From the NCBI RefSeq assembly GCF_000218685.1, contig NW_006763290.1, forward strand, positions 225,540 to 289,539: a stretch of DNA of 64,000 nucleotides, read 5' to 3'. Every line of letters starts with the position of its first letter. Position 1 is the first letter of the stretch. This DNA comes from Serpula lacrymans var. lacrymans S7.9 (lineage: Eukaryota; Basidiomycota; Agaricomycetes; Boletales; Serpulaceae). Under the pieces are notes generated by a model. That model searched no databases. It saw only the letters and a program-made list of their open reading frames with translations, and was not told where the DNA came from. Below, one piece after another: positions 56,617 to 64,000 of the stretch. A program made the translations under genes and the position numbers.

Positions 56617-57011
56617 CAGAGAGAATGTGTTGTTGCACAGGGCAATGCGAGGGGGGTGAGAAGTGAGAGGAGAAACAATAGAGTGAGGGAAGGTGGGATC
56701 TTCCAGTCACAATTACCATGGCACAGTGATTTAGTGTACTGAAGAGAGTTTGGCACTCAAATTTAGATACAGAGTGGCCAGATTTCCAGGGAGCCAGGTG
56801 GAGGAGGTATTTAGATTTTTTGCTTTGTGGAATAGAGACAGTGTGATCAACAAGGTCCCAGGAGAAACCAATGTATGGAAAGGAGTGGAAATCTATACAT
56901 TTTCAAGAAGACCAAGGCCAACTGAGCCAAGAGGCAATGGACCAGAAAATGGAGGAGTTATAAGAGAAACCCAAATTGGTGGAATACCGAAAGAAGACAA
57001 AGTTGTCCGCC

Positions 57012-57202
57012 TGTTATAATTGACATACCAGCACCTACTTATGCTTCACTTTTTGTACTTTTACTTTTCATTTCAGACTGATCATGCAACCAGTCACATG
57101 CTAGACATCAGACTTTGAACTTTATTTACAACTGTACAGTGCCTCATGTATTTTAGTATATATACTGGAGCAATATGTGGGGAGGGACTCAGCGAGTCCT
57201 CT
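57012..57202 (+). repeat. LTR B fragment
   Basis: TGTTATAATTGACATACC... to GGGACTCAGCGAGTCCTC matches the first half of LTR B, with an internal deletion that removes most of the TCACATG palindromes. The 3' part is missing. Confidence 0.85.
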
Positions 57203-58726
57203 TCTAGTGTCTACTAACATTAGTATGACAAGTTCCCTCTCTTAATGAGTTGTACACTCCCGTATCCTCCATTGAGTGTTGTTGTTGTTGTGCTCCAGTG
57301 CCCCAAGACTGTGTCTTGTTGGTGTTGTCACACCGTCTATTTGACAATGTTTGAAATATTGTGGTGGCGGAAAATTGTGACAATAGCATCAGCTGCATGG
57401 CCAAGGATTCCTGAAGAGCTGGCACAACCAAGGCATGCTGTGTGATCAATGTATACTTGGCCATCCCAAACAACGGTCACTGTTCTTTACAACCATTGCC
57501 ATCCGGGCAGTCCTGGACCCAGGAGGGTCCAGAAGGCATTTTACAGCCACTTGTGCTTGTAATGTGTATATTACAAATCAATCTAGATATGGACATTGGA
57601 CCAACATCCACCCAAAACACCTGAGACAATTGACAAATGGAAACCTGGATCCTACAGGTCCAGGAGTACAGAGATAATGGTACAGAGATTATTAAAAAAG
57701 TCTTGAGGATTAAGCACAAAAGTATACACAGAATTTCCATCAATTTTAATAGCCATACTGTAGAAGTAGAAAACAAAAACAAGTTAACTTCTCTACACCA
57801 CAGGCAAGAAACCGTGGCGGCTAGTTTGATGCCACAGAGGTCATGCGCGTCAACCTAATAATCTCGGCCTGTGAGCCCGACCACCCAAAACGCCGCCTGT
57901 TGTTAAAGACAAAAGACTATGCCAGTTAGAGCTTGACAATACTGAGCTTATGACTGGTAGAGCAGACAATTTGATGTCGTGAATCAATCATCTAGTTAGG
58001 TTTTACTTTAGCTGGCTCCAGACGAGTTTATTTGGACGATGATGCATCGAAGAACTTCTAGTTCTGACCCTCAAATTCAAAGCTTCCAGGCTGCAAATTT
58101 TGAGATTATATACAGCGTGCTTTCTACGGACATAGAACGTCCTGGATTATTTAAATCGTATTGTATGTACTAAGTTGTGGGTTGGTGATGATCTATTTTT
58201 TACAAAGGTGAAATCCGGCATGCCAGCTGCACATAAGACAGACTTGTTTAGCATGGAGATTTCTACGAGCATTCATGTTGCACCCTGGCTACTTCATCAT
58301 GCGAATACATAATAGCAGCTTGTGCGCTTGTTTCCCTGTTTTTTCGGTTTTGGCTGTGAGTTTGTGACGACTGTCACCCGACTGGTACACAAAATTACTG
58401 TTATTCGCTGCTCTGCGCTGGTCGCTGCGCTATAGCTTCCGGCGCCTGCACTCATCTTTGAGGTGGAGCTTTGGTGGAGCTATGTGTGTGCTGTGTAAGA
58501 GCTTATCGGGATCCTGCGCTGCGTTGTTAAAGACAAATGGGACGACTGAATTTCGTTTCAACACTAGCAATATTCCTTGTAATGCCTACTCATGTGCTAC
58601 TTCTAGCTCTAAAAACTCCCTCAGACCGCTTCGTAACAGTTCCTTTGTGTATGCCCATAACACCGAAATAAATTCCATCAAATATTTAAAGAAAGCGACG
58701 GTGGTCATCCGCTGGTTCATACAAAG
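57203..58726. other. non-coding stretch at the right edge of the repeat block
   Basis: No ORF with a recognisable domain; 58458-58730 (+) is open but looks random. Contains the 31-nt word shared in inverted form with 3995-4025. From about 57900 the base usage resembles host DNA; it may include the 3' untranslated region of the WD40 gene. Confidence 0.5.
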
Positions 58727-60386
58727 TTAATGGGTGGCATATAGGCGTAGAGGCATACATACTAGCAGTTGTAATTTCACTTCCATAGAGGTGCTGTCGC
58801 GATAGAACGCATACGTGGCCACGATGAGAGCAATACCTCCCAAGATATAAAACTGGAGCTCTCGAACATTTTCCTCGACATTGGCATAGATGTAGAATTT
58901 CTGTTAAGTCAAGTCATTGAAATTAGTGATTATATGACAGATCATTTTTGCGATAGACAAACTCACCCATGTGCTTGTCAATGAATCAAGCAATGACTCC
59001 CGGGCATCCGAAGCTACAATCCATAGATACATGACTAACGGGCTCGAGAACACAAGAGGTAACATACTGAGCTGTGCTTTCCATATTCTGATGTAAGTTG
59101 ACTCGCTTTTTTCAGCGGCAGCGGCAGCAATGTAACCAGTGGTCCGATATTGTTTAGCCTAAACAAAGTGAACATATAGTTATCACGCACGTATAAAAAT
59201 GAGAGGTACGTACACAAATAATCTGAATCAAGTCATCTACTGCCCATCAAAAAGAATCCTCCGCCAAAAATCATAAGAGTGGCGTACCTTCATGAGTGAG
59301 AGTTTGAATAAGGTCTCCCGTCTTAGTTTCCCAAAGGGGTACGTTTCCACGGGGGGCACCAGATAGGACGACTTGACCATTGTGGGTAAACGCAACTTCA
59401 AGCGGTACATTCCTAGTAGCGTCAGAAACATATTTGAAAGATTGCTTTAACTTGGATTGTCCCAGAGGGTAAAGTTCGATTGCTCCTGAAAGATTTGACA
59501 GCAATAAAGTCCGACAGTTGGGCGACAATGCTGAAAAACCGCTATTTACGGGAGGTACTCGTGCACTGTGATATAGTCACATTAAAAAGAAAGCTTACAT
59601 GTAACCGTGGTCGTGTTCAGGTTCAATCTGCCAAAGGCGCGCATGACTATCGACATCCCAGCAACTGTGTTGTAATAAATCTGAATAGACTCAAATAGAT
59701 GGAGATGAGATGAATAGACCTAATCACCCCATGATTTAAGTACGATACAACGAGTCGAGCTCCATATTTCAAAAAATGCAATGACCGTGGCCTGATTCGG
59801 TTGTCACTACGTTCTTCGTTGAATTTTCCCGGCTTTGGGAGAAGATTGTAAGTAGCGTATCTTTCTATAAACATGTCAGATTGATAGCATCAATGTGAGA
59901 AAGTCCATTAACCTACCGTGCGATATATCTCGAGCAATATGCACTTCAGGACCTACTCCGGCAGCGAGGGTGCCATGGGAAGCATCGAATGCGAGACAAT
60001 ATACCGGAGCCTCTGTACCAAAGAGGATCTTTTGACTGCCAGCCTTACTCTACAATAGAATCGGCATTTTCAGCAATACCGTCGCCATCACGAGTCGATT
60101 CAATTCGTACCTTAAAATCATTTATAAAACCTGCTACACCATCCTCACAGCCAAACACGAGCGCACCACGCCTCCTGGGATCCCAAGCTAACGAGAGCAC
60201 TGGACTGTTCATCGTTACTTGGCACAAAGAAATACCTTTCATTACATCCCATATAACAAGTTTCGCATCATCCCCACCACTGGCTATGTAATTCCCCGAA
60301 GGTGAGAAAGCCATGCAATTGACGGTATCTTGATGGCCATCGGTGAGATCATGAAGGCGAAAATATGGGCTTTTAAGAGAAGTCAT
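58727..60386 (-). CDS. WD40-repeat protein with C-terminal membrane segment
   Basis: Multi-exon gene read right to left. Repeats: DGHQDTVNCMAFSPSGNYIA, SGGDDAKLVIWDVMKG, SLAWDPRRRGALVFGCEDG, YCLAFDASHGTLAAGVG region, YGARLVVSYLNHGVIR, ALSPNCRTLLLSNLSGAIEL, VAFTHNGQVVLSGAPRGNV, PLWETKTGDLIQTLTHEG. The C-terminal exons include two hydrophobic stretches (LSMLPLVFSSPLVMYLWIV and LQFYILGGIALIVATYAFY). Start placed at MTSLKSPYFRLHDLTDGHQ by alignment to the divergent neighbour; 60500 is an in-frame alternative. The end at 58727 depends on whether a late GTATGT donor (58757-58762 on the - strand) is used. Function unknown; WD40 propellers are protein-binding scaffolds. Confidence 0.78.
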
Positions 60387-60531
60387 TGAGATATCATACA
60401 CCTGACCAGGCGCGCTGTCATGCACAGTAAAACGAGTATAATGCTTAGGTAAGCTTCCATTGCGGATCCGCGGATCAGCACGAATCGCGCCCACATGCAT
60501 TTCGCTGCATCAGCATTCTGCGTTTATCACG
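60387..60531. promoter_or_regulatory. shared divergent promoter of the WD40 pair
   Basis: Only about 145 bases separate the two start codons (about 30 if the upstream ATG at 60500 is used on the - strand), so both genes must use the same control region. No TATA box visible. Confidence 0.6.
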
Positions 60532-62113
60532 ATGGATTTGAGGCGTTACGAGCTTCAATGGTCATTTACAGGCCATACTCAACCCATCAATGTGCTGAAG
60601 TTCTCCGAAGATGGAACGGAGCTTGCCAGTGGAGGTAGGCTATCTATAAGCCAATATCGATTTGAATGGGAACTGACATATTGGCCGTTCTTAGCAGATG
60701 ACGGCCATATTCGAATATGGTCCCTGACAGCTGGCAAGCTTAAGCAAATTATCAAACCAAAACAAGGTCCAATCTCGTGTTTACTCTGGTTTTCATTTCC
60801 TCAGGCCCCTCGTGACTCGTACATAATGTCTGGGGGTGCAGATGGAACCATTAAGATGTGGCAGAAGTTTGAATCCGCTGACTCTGTTCGTCGATTTTCA
60901 ATTTTATATATGATTATGTAGGTACTTATTACCAAAGTCTAGGTTGAGTTCGTTTTTTCCACCATGATAACTGTGTACGATGGTTGCATTGAAAGCATGT
61001 CAATGAATAACGCACAAAGTCTACTTGCTGTGGTAGGTCTGGGGCGCCTTACACTGTATGCTATGGACATAAATCAGATTGGTAAGGTCATATCATTCTC
61101 CAGCTCCGCACTCCTGACGTTGTTGTAGTACCACTCCGGGAGATTCTTTCAGAACCCCCACAAGCAGAGGCACCTCGACCAGCACTGGCGAGATGTGTTC
61201 ATTTTTTTGACGAAGACCGCGCGATCATGGTTGCCTTTCTTGACTCCAAAGAAATGTCATTATATTCGTTTGGAGTATTTTGTATGTGCTGACGTTAATG
61301 GTAGTATAGCGTGGACAATTGCTCCATGGAAGAAGTGCTGGTATGTTAAATTGCATTCGCGAATGTGAGTAGTCTTTTGGGCTTGATATTCGAGTCCGCC
61401 ATAGTCAAATAATTGGTTTATCTCTTCAGCGGTAATACTTCGTGGTGGCCTGCCACTAGATCTCTTCTAGTCTCGAATCTCGTCGACGGTGTCGACATAT
61501 ATCGTATAACCGACCGACCAACCTTTATTCGCAAGTTACCTGTACGCATCACACGTAATTATACCAAGCAAGTTCATTTTGGATGGAACGGGGCCTTGGC
61601 TGTATGTGGTAGCGATAGGGGAGAAGTCTACCTGTGGGAAGTAGAGTCTGGAACTCCACATCAAGTTCTCGTCCATGGGGGAGGTCAGTATTTTGTTCTG
61701 TTACGTCAGACTTACTGATGATCAGGTTCTCAGAAACCGAGTTAATTCAAGCTGTCTCTGTGAGTCTTTTTAATACACCGCACGACATGTTTTGTTGAAA
61801 TTTTATTAATATTTTTACTTGTCATTTAATGCAGTGCTGCTCGCCTTCGAAAAAGAAACATATGCTAGCAAGCGGTTCAACGGATGCTGGCAACTGTCGT
61901 CCCTCCATCAAAGTCTGGGTAGCCTCTACTACCAGTAGTCATATTACACCTAAGGATATAAAGGTGATAGATAACTCGACTACATCGACGAGAAGAGTCC
62001 CTACCACTACCATGAATGTATGGATACGCTGTATCCTTGTTTCCGTGTTCTTCATTTTTCCTGCTGCTGTGGCGGTATTTGCCTATTGTTACTTATCCAT
62101 GACAACAACTTGA
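60532..62113 (+). CDS. WD40-repeat protein with C-terminal membrane segment, divergent paralogue
   Basis: Multi-exon gene; the first intron starts at 60635 (GTAGGC) and ends at 60694, joining ASG to ADDGHIRIWSL. Repeats: FTGHTQPINVLKFSEDGTEL, DDGHIRIWSLTAGKLKQI, SYIMSGGADGTIKMWQKF, SLLAVVGLGRLTLYAMD, TRSLLVSNLVDGVDIYRI, KQVHFGWNGALAVCGSDRG, EVYLWEVESGTPHQVLVHG, then HMLASGSTDAGNCRPSIKVW (the track frame reads KKHMLASGS). The tail ends with a membrane helix (CILVSVFFIFPAAVAVFAYC) just before the stop, as in a tail-anchored protein. Its repeat layout and closing segment parallel the - strand neighbour, so the pair probably arose by inverted duplication (inference). Confidence 0.82.
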
Positions 62114-62308
62114 TTTACACCTCTATGTACATTGTAGATGGGGTGGACATAGTGACGAGGGGGCGGCCAGACATGACGGAAATCAAGGCCAATTGACGTG
62201 TTTTACCAAATATTCGGACTTGAAAGCAATTTACACTCAAAGCGGAGATCTAAGTACTGTGATGTAGAAAGATGGCATTGACTGATTCATTAAGAAACAC
62301 TAGGAGCA

Positions 62309-63032
62309 ATGCCTCACCTTCTATGTCAAATCTGCGATCTACCTGTTCTTGCGAAATCCCAGATATCTGTGACACCCTGTAGTAAGCGTTTGTGTCCTTT
62401 GTGCTTGAGCATAGTCCTCACCTTTTGTTAGATCATATTTTCTGCCGATTATGCATCGAAAAACATGTCGAACTAGACGATGCATGTCCAAACTGTGGTC
62501 ACAAGCCGCTGAGCAAGAATTCCTTGAAAGTTATATATGTTACAGGGAACGAGGACACTATTGACACAAAAATGATGGAAATCGCCATGCAGTGAGTTTG
62601 TGTTTATGTTTCTCCATAACATCTACATTGGTAACAAACGTTAAACAGAGCCAGTATTGGATCCAAGTCCTCGCAGGGCGGAACTTCCCTGGAGGATCTC
62701 AAAGCGAGGCGTGCTACGCTTGAAACAGAACGAATGGGAAATACTCGTATCATTGACAACCTACAAAGTCAGCTCGAAGCCTCTCGTGTGCTGGAACAAG
62801 AAGCTCACACGCAACAAACAAATCTGGACAGGACATTACAAGAACTTCGCGTCAAGCATTCGCAGCTGCAGGAGGCTTTGGAAGGTACTAAAAACCAGGT
62901 ATATTTCAATCAATATCCTACTTCAACGATCGTCTTCAGTTTTATTCTGTAGCGAGGCAGGCGAACCTGAGTTCACTCCACTGGTATATTGGACAGTATT
63001 GTAATGGTACTTTGGTGAGACCAGTCAGATAG
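62309..63032 (+). CDS. RING-finger coiled-coil protein (HEI10/Zip3-like candidate)
   Basis: Four exons: 62309-62381, 62432-62591, 62649-62898, 62940-63032, all GT-AG and in frame. Exon 1-2 encode a RING finger near the N-terminus: LLCQICDLPVL, then CNHIFCRLCIEKHVELDDAC and PNCG; the Cys/His spacing is complete. Exon 3 encodes a coiled coil of about 80 residues (EDLKARRATLETERMG, DNLQSQLEASRVLEQEAHTQ). The C-terminus is short (FYSVARQANLSSL...). A small N-terminal RING followed by a coiled coil is the layout of HEI10/Zip3-type SUMO or ubiquitin ligases in meiotic crossover control; with no further motif this remains a suggestion. Confidence 0.75.
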
Positions 63033-63254
63033 TAAGATTTGAGCGTTCATAGTATATTTTTATGAGATGTCTGTCACGCTCGTATAATGAAAATGAGAAG
63101 TATATGTTATCCAGAATACCAGTAATTGAAGGCCTGAAGGCTTGTTGTCGAGCGTAAGTTATAAAGAACGCAGCTATGTACTATCATACTGTGACGAGAA
63201 CTACCGGTACATAATATATTCAGAATACTAGATATATCTGTTCTACCTCCTACA

Positions 63255-64000
63255 CTATAAATCTCCTTCATCATCTGAATTGTCGACTACATCATATAGG
63301 GCTTCTGTGAAATCTTCAGTGTCATCATCAGTGGTATCGACGGATTGCTGCCGCGTCTCACTATCTTCTCTCCAAAGCACCGACTCACTCATGCCTCCAG
63401 GTTCTTGAGACGCAAGTAGTATAGGACTTCTGAAAAACTGAACCGGTTGCTCAGTGACCTCTGTGCTGACTGTAAAATTTGCAAGGGTGGGCGTTGGAGA
63501 ATTAGTTTCAAGTGTTTCTTGGGTGGCACCGGCTAGGTTTGATGAATCACAGGGAGTATGCTGGCTTGACAGTGGTGATAGTTTTTTAGGACTAGGAGGT
63601 ATAGATTGGGGTGTTGGCGTGAGGTGGGCTGCCGATTCCATCAGCAAGGAACCATCGACACCTTGATCTGACAGTGGTGGCACAGTTTCTTGCATTGATT
63701 CGTGGCCCAGATTGGAGTCTGAGAATGGAAAGGATGTTGGATACTCGACATGAGATTGAACAGGGTCTGTTTCTGGAAAGGAAAATAAGAAAGGTGTTTT
63801 GCTAAGCTGCCTTCGCGATGTGAGTTTATGTATAGGTCTCGAGCTGGAGACCGAGGCTGGAGCCGCGAGATCACTTGGCAGTACACCAAACGAGAATTGT
63901 GCACAGTCTGCGTGTGTGGAACCAGCAGCAACACTTTGTACCGGCGGCGGCATGCCAGTATGCTGCGTGGTAAAGTTTGATGTTGCTACGGGCTGATCGG
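63255..64000 (-). CDS. disordered protein, C-terminal part (runs off the window)
   Basis: The frame is open from the window edge to the stop at 63255, and no start can be given. About 245 residues are visible, rich in Ser, Pro, Thr and Gln (QSIPPSPKKLSPLSS), with an acidic end (DDDTEDFTEALYDVVDNSD). No domain. Several SP/TP sites suggest a phosphorylated regulatory tail. The rest of the gene lies beyond 64000. Confidence 0.7.
   Translation of the reverse strand, partial: DQPVATSNFTTQHTGMPPPVQSVAAGSTHADCAQFSFGVLPSDLAAPASVSSSRPIHKLTSRRQLSKTPFLFSFPETDPVQSHVEYPTSFPFSDSNLGHESMQETVPPLSDQGVDGSLLMESAAHLTPTPQSIPPSPKKLSPLSSQHTPCDSSNLAGATQETLETNSPTPTLANFTVSTEVTEQPVQFFRSPILLASQEPGGMSESVLWREDSETRQQSVDTTDDDTEDFTEALYDVVDNSDDEGDL

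Larger units (their letters stand above)
54246..57011 (-). pseudogene. DIRS-like tyrosine-recombinase retroelement, remnant
   Basis: Read right to left. 57011-56617: RT end (SWDLVDHTVSIPQSKKSKYL, LHLAPWKSGHSVSKFECQTL, FSTLNHCAMVIVTGRSHLPS). An LTR insertion follows. 55783-55320: RNase H-like (AMELVLHCIIAAGFHNHHFI, LHSDNVGVVGTFSLG, ITWVPSLQNIADDPSR). 55073-54246: tyrosine recombinase, with FFRIGGTTEFLLRGVPPHIV and KAMGWWSSGVFLLY near the C-terminus. The usual HxxR histidine is Tyr here (YFFR) and frames shift near 54600, so it is inactive. The combination RT + RNase H + tyrosine recombinase without integrase or protease is diagnostic of DIRS/Ngaro-type elements. Confidence 0.82.

Noticed and set aside
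58458..58730. Small + strand ORF of 90 codons
   Set aside because: No domain, low-complexity Ser/Asn content, and overlap with the end of the WD40 gene; I do not support it as a gene.

Overview
The window is a piece of a repeat-rich basidiomycete genome, almost certainly an Agaricomycete (mushroom-forming fungus). The evidence is short introns in nearly every host gene, lineage-typical families (FunK1 kinases, DUF6532 proteins, a TET/JBP-type dioxygenase, a Plavaka transposase, a chromodomain gypsy element, a DIRS-like element) and no bacterial-style operons. No genus can be named from sequence alone. A 100-N gap (4983-5082) shows it is a scaffold.

Layout. Left host block (1-18.5 kb): a protein O-mannosyltransferase of the PMT4 type (+), a small repeat island (3.6-7.9 kb), a mitochondrial-type PPR protein (-), thymidylate synthase (+) facing a SAMHD1-like dNTPase (-), an Agaricomycete protein of unknown function (-) and a cytochrome P450 (-). 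Middle (18.9-57.2 kb): a nested mobile-element block. Right host block (58.7-64 kb): two head-to-head WD40 proteins with C-terminal membrane segments, a RING/coiled-coil protein and the C-terminal end of a disordered protein.

The repeat block can be read as a series of insertions. A + strand chromodomain gypsy element (about 19.98-44.6 kb) is split by three insertions: a 1.65-kb non-autonomous DNA transposon (21117-22768), a 16.2-kb composite insertion (23769-40009, flanked by GCAT duplications, with GTCCGCA subterminal repeats at both ends) and a 381-bp solo LTR (40652-41032, CACTG duplications). A second, - strand copy of the same gypsy (47577-50.6 kb) lacks these insertions and so gives the empty-site sequence.

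Inside the composite insertion is a 15.3-kb element (24515-39794) bounded by CATCAGGAAAAA inverted termini. It shares these termini and CTATAG-rich subterminal sequence with the 1.65-kb element. It carries a Plavaka-type transposase, a FunK1-like kinase, a TET/JBP-type dioxygenase gene with one nonsense codon, and a DUF6532 gene. The arrangement is two leftward and two rightward genes around a region with a 60-bp palindrome and repeats of its arm sequence. This cargo-bearing transposon is the main candidate for an undescribed system.

A separate 1.8-kb repeat (called R1 here; three near-full copies, one partial) has TGTC...GACA ends and carries an orphan 180-codon ORF of the same length in all three full copies. 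Several elements show C-to-T/G-to-A type damage, including protease and reverse-transcriptase active-site losses in the + strand gypsy.
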